Of a stretch of 64,000 nucleotides of DNA, positions 34,146 through 42,857 are shown one piece after another. The notes under the pieces are model-generated. The model was not told where the DNA came from. It did not search any database and saw only the letters and a list, made by a program, of their open reading frames with translations. Where the stretch lies: the NCBI RefSeq assembly GCF_017355205.1, contig NZ_JADIJK010000017.1, positions 1 to 64,000 of the forward strand, read 5' to 3'. Numbering within the stretch: the first letter of the stretch is position 1; each line of letters opens with the position of its first letter. Position numbers and translations under genes: made by a program. The DNA is from Bacillus sp. SD088. GTDB lineage: Bacteria; Bacillota; Bacilli; Bacillales; Bacillaceae_C.

Positions 34146-35033
34146 TTGGAAAAACGTAAATTTATTTGGTTTTTTATCATAATTAGTGTTCTTCTCCTTA
34201 TCTCTGCTGCTTGCCAACAGTTTGAGGATAAGGGATATGAGATGGGAGCTATCTTGGAGGAAATACGAAATCTGGATTCTGATGATTCAGAGATGGCACT
34301 CATACAAAAAGGTAAGGAAATCTTTGATGAGACTAACACAGTTTTACCGGAAAATGTAGGCAATAACTTGTCATGTATTAATTGTCATGGAGAGGGTGGG
34401 CTTGGCCCTGATTCGCCTATGGTTGGTGTCACGTTATTATATCCAAAAATGCATCATGAGAAGTGGACTACAATAGAAGATCGGATAAATGGTTGTTTTG
34501 TTCGTAGTATGAATGGAGAACAGATAGATGAAGACGGTGAGGAAATGAAAGCGATGGTGGCTTATTTTGAATTTCTCTCCAAAGATCTTGAATCGAAGGA
34601 CGACATTACTTGGCGAATGGATAATAATAAGGATAAGGTACCTGTCCCCAACGTTGTGGCAGGTGGAGAATTATATAGCCAGAAGGGTTGTATCGCTTGT
34701 CATGGAGAAGACGGATCAGGAACAAGCGCTAAGGGAGGACCGCCTTTATGGGGAGAGGGATCTTTCAATGATGCTGCGGGCATGGCGAGACTAAATAAAG
34801 CAACAGCTTTTATTCAAAACAATATGCCCAAAGGGAAAGAAGGAACATTAACAGATCAACAAGCGGCTGATCTAGCTGCATTTATACTCACTCAAAAACG
34901 ACCTGTGGCAGATCGTGAAAAAGTAGGAGATTATAATTTGGATCCTGATCTGGATTATATAACCAAAGATCGGCGGGAAAAAATACGTAAAGGCGAATTC
35001 GATTGGACAGAATTAGATGTTGTTGAAGAATAA
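34146..35033 (+). CDS. dihaem cytochrome c lipoprotein resembling thiosulfate dehydrogenase TsdA
   Basis: A 295-residue lipoprotein: signal WFFIIISVLLLISAAC with lipid-anchored Cys23. It has two c-type haem motifs, CINCH (77-81) and CIACH in GCIACHGEDGSG. The first domain continues with WTTIEDRINGCFVRSMNGEQ, and EMKAMVAYFEFLSKDL, a signature of TsdA thiosulfate dehydrogenases / tetrathionate reductases, in which a Cys (here probably Cys117) is the unusual distal ligand of the catalytic haem. The second domain has FIQNNMPKG, offering a Met ligand for the electron-transfer haem. TTG start eight bases after AGAGGTG. It should oxidise thiosulfate to tetrathionate, or the reverse, outside the membrane. 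Confidence 0.78.
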   Translation: MEKRKFIWFFIIISVLLLISAACQQFEDKGYEMGAILEEIRNLDSDDSEMALIQKGKEIFDETNTVLPENVGNNLSCINCHGEGGLGPDSPMVGVTLLYPKMHHEKWTTIEDRINGCFVRSMNGEQIDEDGEEMKAMVAYFEFLSKDLESKDDITWRMDNNKDKVPVPNVVAGGELYSQKGCIACHGEDGSGTSAKGGPPLWGEGSFNDAAGMARLNKATAFIQNNMPKGKEGTLTDQQAADLAAFILTQKRPVADREKVGDYNLDPDLDYITKDRREKIRKGEFDWTELDVVEE

Positions 35034-35213
35034 TGGGAATACAAATACTCAACACGGGATGGCAAGTTTTCCTTGAGAATGTATGGTGAATTCTTAATAG
35101 CTTTTTATAGATCAAACTAGAGGAGTAGGCATGCTCCCTCACTTCTCTAGTTCATATTGCGTATGAAGTAATAATCATTATTTTGCTATTTTTGCTTCCA
35201 CTGTAGTATCATC

Positions 35214-35225
35214 AACTATATAGTT
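35214..35225. promoter_or_regulatory. palindrome before the second ArsR-rhodanese gene
   Basis: AACTATATAGTT, a perfect 12-bp palindrome 28 bases before the start codon. It differs from the CAAT-N6-ATTG operators, suggesting that the second regulator uses its own site. Confidence 0.4.
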
Positions 35226-35252
35226 AATTAATCGATGTAGAGGATGATAAGT

Positions 35253-35924
35253 ATGGAAGAGCTCATTTTTTCTGCAAAGAATTATAAGGATGAGTTATTT
35301 AAACAACTATCAAGAATTGGCAAATGTTTATCTAGTGATAAACGCCTTGAAATATTAAATCTGCTGACTCAGGGTCCAAAAACAGTTGAAAGATTGGCAC
35401 GGGATACAGGAATGAGTGTGGCAAATGTTTCTCGTCATCTTCAAGTTCTCAACGACTCGAGATTAGTAAAATTTACCAAGAAGGGGACATATGCCATTTA
35501 TTCATTAGCTGATCCCTCTGTTAACGATTTTTTACATTCCTTATGGTGTATCGGTGAAAGCCAACTTTCAGATATCACTCGCATTCAAGAAGATTTTTTC
35601 GGTGATATCGAAGGTTTATATACACTAACGATGGATGAAGTTTATGAAAAGTTAAAGGATGGAGATATTGTCCTTATGGATATGAGACCAGAAGAGGAAT
35701 ATGAAGCAGGGCATATAGAAGGGGCAGTCTCTATTCCTATGGAGAAGTTAGACCTATATCTTCAACAAATCCCTAAGGATAAAGAAGTTGTTGCTTACTG
35801 TAGAGGAAAGTATTGTGTTTATTCAGCCTTGGCTGCGCAAAAATTGAAAAATGAAGGGTTTGTAGCCTATCATATGGCGGAAGATATTTATGAATGGCAG
35901 AAGTATTTAGAACAAAAACATTAA
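35253..35924 (+). CDS. ArsR-family regulator fused to a rhodanese domain, copy 2
   Basis: About 223 residues, same architecture as the protein at 28497: ArsR helix-turn-helix (SSDKRLEILNLLTQGPKTVE, MSVANVSRHLQVLNDSRLVK) and rhodanese (VLMDMRPEEEYEAGHIEGAV, active-site CRGKYC with Cys183). In contrast to copy 1 it has two extra cysteines in the ArsR half (Cys25 in RIGKCLSS and Cys99 in LWCIGES), the kind of pair that forms a sulfur-bridged switch in SqrR/BigR-type persulfide sensors. The ATG after GAGGATGATAAG is chosen. It lies directly after the TsdA-like gene. Confidence 0.88.
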   Translation: MEELIFSAKNYKDELFKQLSRIGKCLSSDKRLEILNLLTQGPKTVERLARDTGMSVANVSRHLQVLNDSRLVKFTKKGTYAIYSLADPSVNDFLHSLWCIGESQLSDITRIQEDFFGDIEGLYTLTMDEVYEKLKDGDIVLMDMRPEEEYEAGHIEGAVSIPMEKLDLYLQQIPKDKEVVAYCRGKYCVYSALAAQKLKNEGFVAYHMAEDIYEWQKYLEQKH

Positions 35925-36066
35925 AATATATTTCCCAAGTAAGAACAATTCTTTCATAAGTATATTTTGCAAACAACCACAGTCGGAAAGAGGAAGAAAA
36001 GTCATTGTTGGAGTTGGTTTAAGTGGGATCTAACTTACTCTAACTTCCTATAGAAGCATTCTAAAG

Positions 36067-36117
36067 TGAGACTGCAACCAGTATGGATTCATCCTTCACT
36101 GGTTGCAGTCTCATTTT
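36067..36117 (+). terminator. rho-independent terminator
   Basis: A 16-bp perfect stem (TGAGACTGCAACCAGT with its complement) closed by a 15-base loop and followed by TTTTA. Confidence 0.85.
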
Positions 36118-36146
36118 ACATTCGCCTTTTTTTCAGAGTTCCGGCC

Positions 36147-36595
36147 GTCCCCATTATTGTGGAAAAACGCAAAAAAGGGAACGGCGGGAGTTCCAGTCGT
36201 CCCCGTTATTGTGGAAAAGCGCAGAAAAGGGAACGGCGGGAGGCCAGTCCGTCCCCGTTATTGTGGAAAAGCGCAGAAAGGGTAACAGCGAGAGGCTGGG
36301 CCGTCCCCGTTATTGTGGAAAAGTGCAAAAAGGGTAACGGCGAGAGTTCCGGTCGTCCCTGTTATTGTGGAAAAGTGCAAAAAGGGTAACGGCGAGAGTT
36401 CCGGTCGTCCCCGTTATTGTGGAAAAGCGTAAAAAGGGTAACAGCGAGAGGCTGGGCCGTCCCCGTTATTGTGGAAAAGCGCAAAAAAGGGAACGACGGG
36501 AGGCCAGACCATCCCCGTTATTGCGGAAAAGTGCAAAAAGGGGAACGGCGGGAGATCCGGCCATCCCGATTATCGTGGAAAAGTACAAAACAGAG
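36147..36595. repeat. 52-bp tandem repeat array I, about 8.6 copies
   Basis: Units of exactly 52 bases start at 36147, 36199, 36251, 36303, 36355, 36407, 36459, 36511 and 36563. Each reads GTCCCCGTTATTGTGGAAAA, then GCGCAAAAAGGGAACGGCGG and a variable GAGGCCGGCC-like join. The GTCCCCGTT and GGGAACGG ends can pair. Because 52 is not a multiple of three, open frames shift between copies and the several overlapping frames here are artefacts. There are no spacers, so this is not CRISPR. A relative is at 55095-55450. Confidence 0.85.
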
Positions 36596-36690
36596 TGCAC
36601 TAAATAACCCTGAACCTATGTGAGAAAAAGAGTATACTGGAGGCAGAAAACAGCATGTAATTTTATATAAAATTAGGAGGAATGATGTTT

Positions 36691-37113
36691 ATGAAACCTA
36701 GGATTACAGTTTTAACATTAGGTGTAAATGATTTGGAAAGATCTTTAAAATTCTATCGAGACGGATTGGGGCTTCCAACAGAAGGTATAGTTGGCCAAGA
36801 ATTTGAGCATGGTGCTGTTGCCTTTTTCGATTTACTATCTGGCATAAAGCTTGCTATTTTTGAACGCAAAAATATTGCGCATGATGCTCAAATTAATCAG
36901 ACTGTTTCCAGTCCTACTGAATTCACTATTGGCCATAATGTCGAAAGTAAAGAAGAAGTTGACAAAGTAATAGAACAGGCAAGGAAGGCTGCAGCTACTA
37001 TAACAGTCCAACCACATGACACGTTTTGGGGTGGATATTCTGGTTACTTTCAAGACCCGGATGGTCATTTATGGGAAGTAGTGTGGAATCCACATTTGGA
37101 GATCAATGAATAA
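36691..37113 (+). CDS. VOC (glyoxalase/bleomycin resistance fold) family protein
   Basis: About 140 residues with two betaalphabetabetabeta modules: LTLGVNDLERSLKFYRDGLG at the start and, in the second half, the closing FQDPDGHLWEVVWNPHLEIN. The Glu in the last strand and His/Gln positions fit the VOC metal site. Function could be a lyase, dioxygenase or drug-binding protein; unknown. Three ATG codons lie within ten bases after AGGAGG; I use the third, in front of KPRITVL, where homologous proteins usually begin. Confidence 0.85.
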   Translation: MKPRITVLTLGVNDLERSLKFYRDGLGLPTEGIVGQEFEHGAVAFFDLLSGIKLAIFERKNIAHDAQINQTVSSPTEFTIGHNVESKEEVDKVIEQARKAAATITVQPHDTFWGGYSGYFQDPDGHLWEVVWNPHLEINE

Positions 37114-37281
37114 TTTGCACATTATCCCCCAATACCAGCTAATGGAACTGGGTGACACCTTTTGTATAATTAGTCAAAACATTGACACTAAGGGAATCAA
37201 GCCACTCAAGCAGAACTTGATATACTTATTCCGTTTGCTTGCCTAGAATTGAACTAATCAAACCAAAGGAGTGATCAAGCA

Positions 37282-38118
37282 ATGGATATGAAGAAAGTTG
37301 GTAAGCAAATTGCAAAGTTGAGGAAAGAAAAGCAGTTTACGCAAATGGGTGTGGCCGATAAATTAGGTGTTACATATCAGGCCATCAGTAACTGGGAGCG
37401 AGGAGAAACGATGCCGGATATAACAAAGCTTCCGGAGTTAGCTGAGGTATTTGGCGTTACCATTGATGAACTGCTCGTAAATCAAAAAGAGACAGCGGCG
37501 GTTAAACAGCTAATTGAAGAAAAGGAAGGGGAGTCAGTCGATATTCCTTTTGAAGAATTGAAGTCAATTGCCCCCATTTTAACCGTTGATCAAGTTGATC
37601 TCTCGGTAAATACGAATACAAACACGCTTCAAGCCTCTGATTTAAGCACGCTTGCTCCCTTTTTGAGTGAAGCTTATTTAGAAGAATTGGTTGAGGAATT
37701 TTACCAGGGAAGTGGGCTGCCTGATTTGGTTAAGCTGTTTCCATTTCTAAGTGATGAGTACTTGTCAAAACTAGCAGAAAGAGAGTATGCGTCTAACGGA
37801 ATAAAAGCACTGAACTCTCTTGTTCCATTTCTATCTCAAGAAAGTATTGATGCTATCGCAAAGATGGAATTCACGAAAACCGGCTTTCGTGAAATGAGCA
37901 GCTTCTTCCCTTTTTTAAACGAGAATTGTATGGAAGAGCTTAGTAAGCAAAGCTATGAACGTGATGGTCTTTCCTCCTTATGTAGCGTTGCTCCATTCCT
38001 TGAAGAGGAATTCTTGCAAGAACTAGCGGAAGATGCGCTAGAGAAACAGGGATTTTCTGAAATACAGCCATTACTGCCTTTCATTGATGCTGATAAGCTT
38101 ATCAAAGCATGGAGATAA
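37282..38118 (+). CDS. XRE regulator with a 28-residue solenoid repeat domain
   Basis: A 278-residue protein. Residues 5-65 are a Cro/CI helix-turn-helix (VGKQIAKLRKEKQFTQMGVA, TYQAISNWERGETMPDITKL). Residues from about 120 to the end are tandem 28-residue units, each starting with a hydrophobic-x-P-F-hydrophobic core: LAPFLSEAYLEELVEEFYQG, LFPFLSDEYLSKLAEREYAS, LVPFLSQESIDAIAKMEFTK, FFPFLNENCMEELSKQSYER, VAPFLEEEFLQELAEDALEK and a final LLPFIDADKLI. Such a helical solenoid is probably a protein- or peptide-binding sensor. ATG start with GGAGTGAT upstream. No operon partner; it stands between a VOC gene and a CGNR gene. Confidence 0.82.
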   Translation: MDMKKVGKQIAKLRKEKQFTQMGVADKLGVTYQAISNWERGETMPDITKLPELAEVFGVTIDELLVNQKETAAVKQLIEEKEGESVDIPFEELKSIAPILTVDQVDLSVNTNTNTLQASDLSTLAPFLSEAYLEELVEEFYQGSGLPDLVKLFPFLSDEYLSKLAEREYASNGIKALNSLVPFLSQESIDAIAKMEFTKTGFREMSSFFPFLNENCMEELSKQSYERDGLSSLCSVAPFLEEEFLQELAEDALEKQGFSEIQPLLPFIDADKLIKAWR

Positions 38119-38190
38119 ATGAGATCGCATTGAAAAGATATTATGATGGAGTCTTTGTGCCATTTATTGAAATTTAATTAGTTATATTTT

Positions 38191-38225
38191 AACCTCGTCC
38201 TAAATTTAGAGCGAGGTTATGTTTG
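38191..38225 (+). terminator. hairpin terminator after the XRE gene
   Basis: AACCTCG pairs with CGAGGTT across TCCTAAATTTAGAG (itself partly paired), followed by ATGTTTGTTTT. Confidence 0.55.
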
Positions 38226-38387
38226 TTTTAGAAAAATATGATGCGAATTCAATACGGAGAATGGTTAATCATCAAAAAAGTTTGATCATCAACTCACATT
38301 CCTATTTTTTGTAATGGGTAATTTATATTTTAAGCATTACATGATATAAAAAAAGGCACATTCAAAATAAATAAAGGAGAAGGCAAG

Positions 38388-38948
38388 TTGGCTAACGATA
38401 TGATTTGCTTAGATGTTATTAATACGATGTGGTATGACTATCGTGGAACAGGGAGGTCCGAAGATCGCTTAACAAACCCGAAATGGATAGAATATTTTAT
38501 AAAGGATTGGAATCTAACTCATTTATCTTACCCTTCCGCTCAAATCATTCATGAATTGCAAAATTTACGTCAGCTAATGAGAGATATTCTTCAGAAAACA
38601 ACACAGGATCAATTACCAACGGCTGATGAATTAATAGAATTAAATACTTTCATGGATAAAGCAAAACGGAGCCCAGTATTAATCAAAAGGGATAATCATT
38701 TTGAATTAAATTTGGTAGCTGATCAACAGAACTGGGACACTTTTATTTCTGAAATTGCTCTCTCTTTTTCCGAACTATTTACAAAAGCAGAATATAAGCG
38801 TGTGAAGTTTTGTAAGAATGAAGATTGTCGCTGGGTCTTTCACGACAACACGAAGAACGGGCACAAACATTGGTGCAGTAGTGAGACATGTGGAAACTTA
38901 TCCAGAGTTCGAAAGCATAGAGATACACTCAAGGAGGAAAAACAATGA
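38388..38948 (+). CDS. ABATE / CGNR zinc-finger transcription factor-like protein
   Basis: A 186-residue protein of the ABATE-CGNR class. The N-terminus LDVINTMWYDYRGTGRSEDR is the stress-sensing ABATE domain, and the C-terminus has the zinc finger KFCKNEDCRWVFHDNTKNGH, then WCSSETCGNLSRVRKHR (the CGNR motif is CGNL here, with Leu for Arg). Such proteins are putative regulators. TTG start after AAAGGAG. The following DinB gene overlaps its stop (ATGA), so the two are coupled. Confidence 0.85.
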   Translation: MANDMICLDVINTMWYDYRGTGRSEDRLTNPKWIEYFIKDWNLTHLSYPSAQIIHELQNLRQLMRDILQKTTQDQLPTADELIELNTFMDKAKRSPVLIKRDNHFELNLVADQQNWDTFISEIALSFSELFTKAEYKRVKFCKNEDCRWVFHDNTKNGHKHWCSSETCGNLSRVRKHRDTLKEEKQ

Positions 38949-39409
38949 ATGCTAAAGAGATAATATCATTCCAGTTAGAAGCCGTTCATAATAAAAGTGG
39001 TTGGTTTGTTTCGTTGGCACAAGCATTGAAAGGTGTGACACAGGAAGAAGCAATGTGGAAAAACCATCCAAACGCCAATAATATACGGGGAATCGTAAAT
39101 CATTTACTTTATTATAATCAGGGTTATTTAAACCGTTTTAAAGGCATTGGGGGAACGAGTTCTACAATCGATACAAATGCACAATCCTTTGATAACTTAG
39201 AAGGATATACGTGGGAGGAATCATTAAGATCTATTGATCAAGTGATGCAGGAATGGAAGCGAGTCATTGATAATTCAGCGGATAATCACTTCAATAAAAA
39301 TATGGCTGCCCTTACCCATTTAATAATTCATACCGCCTATCATATCGGGCAAATAGTAGACATTCGAAAACAACAGGGAACTTGGAAATCAGAACTTGGT
39401 GTAGATTAA
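38945..39409 (+). CDS. DinB family protein
   Basis: A 154-residue four-helix-bundle protein of the DinB/YfiT superfamily. The three metal-binding histidines are placed as IVNHLLYYN, LTHLIIHTAYHIGQIVDIRK. DinB-type proteins use a metal with bacillithiol or other thiols for transferase reactions, though many are uncharacterised. ATG overlaps the upstream stop. GGAGG lies in the end of the CGNR gene. Confidence 0.88.
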   Translation: MNAKEIISFQLEAVHNKSGWFVSLAQALKGVTQEEAMWKNHPNANNIRGIVNHLLYYNQGYLNRFKGIGGTSSTIDTNAQSFDNLEGYTWEESLRSIDQVMQEWKRVIDNSADNHFNKNMAALTHLIIHTAYHIGQIVDIRKQQGTWKSELGVD

Positions 39410-39430
39410 TTTGAAAGGCTGGTATATATC

Positions 39431-40324
39431 ATGATTATCATACCTCTACAAGAACCGTTTAATTTCAAAGCTGCTATCACTGATTATGGTTGGTGGATGT
39501 TGTCGCCGAATTATTGGAATAATGAAGAGCAATTATTTTATCGCCCGGTACAATTAAGTAATGGGAAAAATGTATTATTGTGTATTTCAAATCACATTCA
39601 TCATTTGATGATCGAAACTGAAACAAATATTCCTTTAGAACATAATGACACCAAGGAGATTAAAGACCAAGTATCCTGGATGTTTAGATTGCAAGATACC
39701 TTTGACCCGTTCTATACCCTATGTCACGATTATGAAGAGCCCAACGAAAAGAAAAGGAAGACTTTTGCGTTCGCCTACGCTTTTTGAAGATGTAGTAAAA
39801 GTAATATTAACAACAAATACGAGATGGAAGCAGACTATGAATATGGTGAGTAATCTTGTGAATGGATTAGGCGAATCAATAGAAACCAACCATCAGCCTG
39901 AATTCAAAACCTTTCCCACACCAGAACGCGTGTTAGAAGCAGGTGAATTATATCTAAAAGAACATGTGCGAGTCGGTCACCGAAGTACATACATTATCAA
40001 TGCAGCCACAAAAGCTTTAGATCCTGTTTTTGACCTTGAGTCTTATACATCACCAGAAAGTGATATTACCAAATTAAAGGAGATTAAAGGGATTGGTCCT
40101 TATGCATTTAATACACTATCGATGATACTTGGAAAATATGATTTGTTGCCTATTGATTCAGAATATAAAGCTCATGTTATCAAAAAATACTTTAATGGGG
40201 AGCCCCTAATAAGCAAAAGCTTGAAAGTGTGTACGATAAATGGGGAAGTTATAAATTCCTTGCATATTGGTATGATGTTTACTCGTCAACAACCCCTCCT
40301 TACCAGTCCTTACAGACTGCTTGA
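39431..40324 (+). pseudogene. frameshifted DNA glycosylase (AlkA/HhH-GPD type)
   Basis: The start reads MIIIPLQEPFNFKAAITDYG and runs to about 39755, where the sense moves to another frame (RLLRSPTLFEDVVKVILTTN), continuing with the helix-hairpin-helix ITKLKEIKGIGPYAFNTLSM and catalytic-Asp region LLPIDSEYKAHV. Near 40210 a second shift is needed to read KLESVYDKWGSYKFLAYWYD and stop at 40324. Both breaks interrupt the conserved HhH-GPD glycosylase fold, so this base-excision repair gene is inactive unless the frames are corrected by sequencing error. Intact paralogues would be about 290 residues. Confidence 0.82.
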
Positions 40325-40512
40325 AGAAGGGGCTTCCTGATTCACAGATCTTTGCGCAATGGAGGAATCCCCATTTCCGTCTTACATGATCTCCACAGGC
40401 GTTGGTTATACTGTTCGGACATGACCTTGCCCTACAGTTTTATTGGATTAGGCTATCTTTTTCTATTTTTCCTTAGGGAATCAGGAGAACTAGGATTGTA
40501 AGAGGGGAGACT

Positions 40513-40635
40513 TTGTTGTTCACCGTAACAGATGAAAATGGACATGTTGCTTTATTAACAACTGAAATTCAACCTCCTGCTGATGACCCGGAGTACGTTG
40601 ATGATAAACCAATAGTATACCTGAATAACAGGTAA
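40513..40635 (+). CDS. possible 40-residue small protein
   Basis: TTG start after AGAGGGGAGA and an open frame FTVTDENGHVALLTTEIQPP followed by ADDPEYVDDKPIVYLNNR. The acidic, strand-like composition looks protein-like, and the ribosome binding site is good, but 40 codons is short and I do not recognise it; it could be the tail of a decayed gene. The rest of the 40325-40966 gap shows nothing I can name. Confidence 0.3.
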   Translation: MLFTVTDENGHVALLTTEIQPPADDPEYVDDKPIVYLNNR

Positions 40636-40966
40636 TGCTGTGGTTTTTTTATTGTTGTCAAATACCCTTTTAAGTAGAGAATGCTTTAGTAAATAGCGAC
40701 TAGCAGTGAACATATATTACTCTACTAACTAATATTCAATAGACCTTAGCAGCCCTCAATTTATTTTTTCAGTTTTCGCGAGGCGGACTTATGATCATGC
40801 CTGTACTGAATCATTCTTGATTTAATTCAGAAAGTAAAACTTCGCTACTTCAGAATTTAGATATTATTTCATTTCCGTTTACGGTCTGTTTACTTTCACT
40901 TTTTATAATTGAATGGAAGCGTCAGATGAGCGCTCCATATTATGAAATAGAAAGGGAAACAAGTAT

Positions 40967-41902
40967 ATGAAACAACAGACAATTGTTCAATTTCAACACA
41001 CTACCAAAAAGATTGGCAGAAAAACAATCGTAAGCGATTTGAATTTTACTGTTCCTTCCGGTGAAATTTTTGGATTTCTTGGTCCCAATGGGGCTGGTAA
41101 AACGACGACAATTCGAATGATGGTAGGGCTAATCAAAATAAGCCAGGGAGATATTCTGATTAAGGGTCACAGTATTAGCAAGCAGTTTGAGAAAGCAATC
41201 CGACATGTAGGAGGGATAGTGGAAAATCCAGATTTATATAAATATTTAACGGGTTATCAAAATCTAAAACATTATGCGCGAATGGTTTCTGGTATTTCTA
41301 AAAATCGGATAAATGAGATCGTTCAAAGTGTCGGATTAAAGGACAGTATTCATGAGAAAGTAAGCTCGTATTCGCTAGGAATGCGTCAGCGCTTGGGAAT
41401 TGCCCAGGCGTTGTTACATCGCCCATCTCTGTTAATACTGGATGAACCAACCAATGGGCTTGACCCTGCGGGTATCCGAGAGCTTCGCCATAATTTAAAA
41501 GAACTTGCTCATCAGGAAGGCGTAGCAGTCTTTGTCTCCAGTCATCTGCTTGCGGAAATGCAATTGATGTGCGATAAAATTGCTGTTTTGCAAAAGGGGC
41601 AGCTTGTTAGCATTGAAAATGTACATGAGTTTATTGCTAAGGACAATGTTTCCCACGTATGTCTTGATGTGGAGTTATCACAAATCGAACTAACAAAAAA
41701 GCTCGCAGCAGATTTAAGTAAAACGGCTGTAGCTGGTAATAAACCAAACCGGTTATGGATTCAAATGACTAAAACTGAGGTGCCAGAGTTAAACAAGTTA
41801 TTGGTAGATAATGGTGTTCGGGTCTTAAGTATTCATGTACAGGAACAGACGCTGGAGGATAAATTTCTGAAAATGATGGAGGAAGGGCAATGTTCGGATT
41901 AA
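40967..41902 (+). CDS. peptide-antibiotic type ABC transporter ATPase (cassette 1)
   Basis: A 311-residue ATPase of the BcrA/LanF type: Walker A FLGPNGAGKTTTIRM, signature YSLGMRQRLGIAQAL (SLGMR in place of LSGGQ, as usual in this subfamily), Walker B LLILDEPTNGLDPAGI and H-loop VSSHLLAEM. A C-terminal extension of about 90 residues ends in an EDKFLKMMEEG tail. It pairs with the single permease that overlaps its 3' end, followed by a response regulator and kinase. Probable role: removing a membrane-active antibiotic such as bacitracin or a lantibiotic. Confidence 0.9.
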   Translation: MKQQTIVQFQHTTKKIGRKTIVSDLNFTVPSGEIFGFLGPNGAGKTTTIRMMVGLIKISQGDILIKGHSISKQFEKAIRHVGGIVENPDLYKYLTGYQNLKHYARMVSGISKNRINEIVQSVGLKDSIHEKVSSYSLGMRQRLGIAQALLHRPSLLILDEPTNGLDPAGIRELRHNLKELAHQEGVAVFVSSHLLAEMQLMCDKIAVLQKGQLVSIENVHEFIAKDNVSHVCLDVELSQIELTKKLAADLSKTAVAGNKPNRLWIQMTKTEVPELNKLLVDNGVRVLSIHVQEQTLEDKFLKMMEEGQCSD

Positions 41903-42822
41903 TTCAGAATGAAATGATGAAAATCGTTAACCGTAAACTGACTTGGATTATTTTATTCCTGTTGATTGTTATAACGATAGGAAGTTTTGTCATGAACAAA
42001 ATAAATGAGGCGCCTGTATCTGACTGGCAAAATGAACAACTGGAACTTATAGAGCGTTATAAAGGGCAATTGGAGATTGATGGGCTTTCACCGCAAATGT
42101 ATGTAGATACAGAGAATAAACTTCAAATTGCAGAATACCGGTTAGAAAATAATATTGCTCCAATCAAGGAGAATCCGTGGTCTGCTTTGTTACAGTTTTC
42201 CGGATTAATTGAACTGGTAATTATTTTTGCCATTGTCATCGCTGCAGATGTTGTATCAAGGGAATATACAAGTGGTACAATCAAACTATTACTGATTCGC
42301 CCGCATAGCCGATCGAAAATCTTATTTTCAAAGTATATCTCCGTTGCATTATTCGCTTTAGGTATGCTGGCATTATTGATTATGACAGGATATGGTGTGA
42401 ACGCCATTTTCTATGGATTTGGCAATCTGAACACAAGCGACTTATTCTTAAATGCAGATGGAAAGGTTACGGAAATAAATGTGCCCATGCAAGCAATTAA
42501 AATGTATAGCTTGAGCTTTCTTCCTATTCTGAGCTATGTAACTTTGTCTTTTGCTATTTCGACGATTTTACGTAATAGTGCATTGGCAGTTGGAATTTCT
42601 TTGTTTATTATGATTGTAGGAAATTCCATGATAGAGGCGACTGCCTATTTATCCTGGCTAAAATATTTGCCTTTTGCCAATAGCGATATAAGCCTGTATA
42701 TTTTCCATTTGCCAGCAAGACCGGAAATGACATTGGGTTTTTCTCTATCTGTTCTGCTTATTTATATTTTGGTGCTGGCGGCCTTAAGCTGGATTATATT
42801 TAAAAAACGGGATACCGCTTGA
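41890..42822 (+). CDS. ABC-2 type permease (cassette 1)
   Basis: A 310-residue permease with six spans: NEMMKIVNRKLTWIILFLLI at the N-terminus, a long external loop after the first span, AIVIAADVVSREYTSGTIKL, the family's cytosolic motif, and terminal LIYILVLAALSWIIFKKRDT. It overlaps the ATPase by 13 bases. This cassette has only one permease, unlike the LanEG pairs of the next two, and is closer to the BcrB/YxlG arrangement. Confidence 0.9.
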   Translation: MFGLIQNEMMKIVNRKLTWIILFLLIVITIGSFVMNKINEAPVSDWQNEQLELIERYKGQLEIDGLSPQMYVDTENKLQIAEYRLENNIAPIKENPWSALLQFSGLIELVIIFAIVIAADVVSREYTSGTIKLLLIRPHSRSKILFSKYISVALFALGMLALLIMTGYGVNAIFYGFGNLNTSDLFLNADGKVTEINVPMQAIKMYSLSFLPILSYVTLSFAISTILRNSALAVGISLFIMIVGNSMIEATAYLSWLKYLPFANSDISLYIFHLPARPEMTLGFSLSVLLIYILVLAALSWIIFKKRDTA

Positions 42823-42857
42823 TCATAAAAGATTAAGATAGAAAGAAGGCAGCAAAG

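Noticed and set aside
35115-35152. Terminator after the TsdA-like gene
   Set aside because: AACTAGAG/CTCTAGTT can pair but the loop is interrupted and the tail is not T-rich; left out of the features.
36147-36595. CRISPR array
   Set aside because: The 52-bp units follow each other without unique spacers and there are no cas genes; it is a plain tandem repeat.
36066-36623. Several overlapping short proteins with RPRYCGKAQKG-type repeats
   Set aside because: They arise because a 52-bp non-coding unit is open in all three frames; no ribosome binding sites and the frame changes at each unit.
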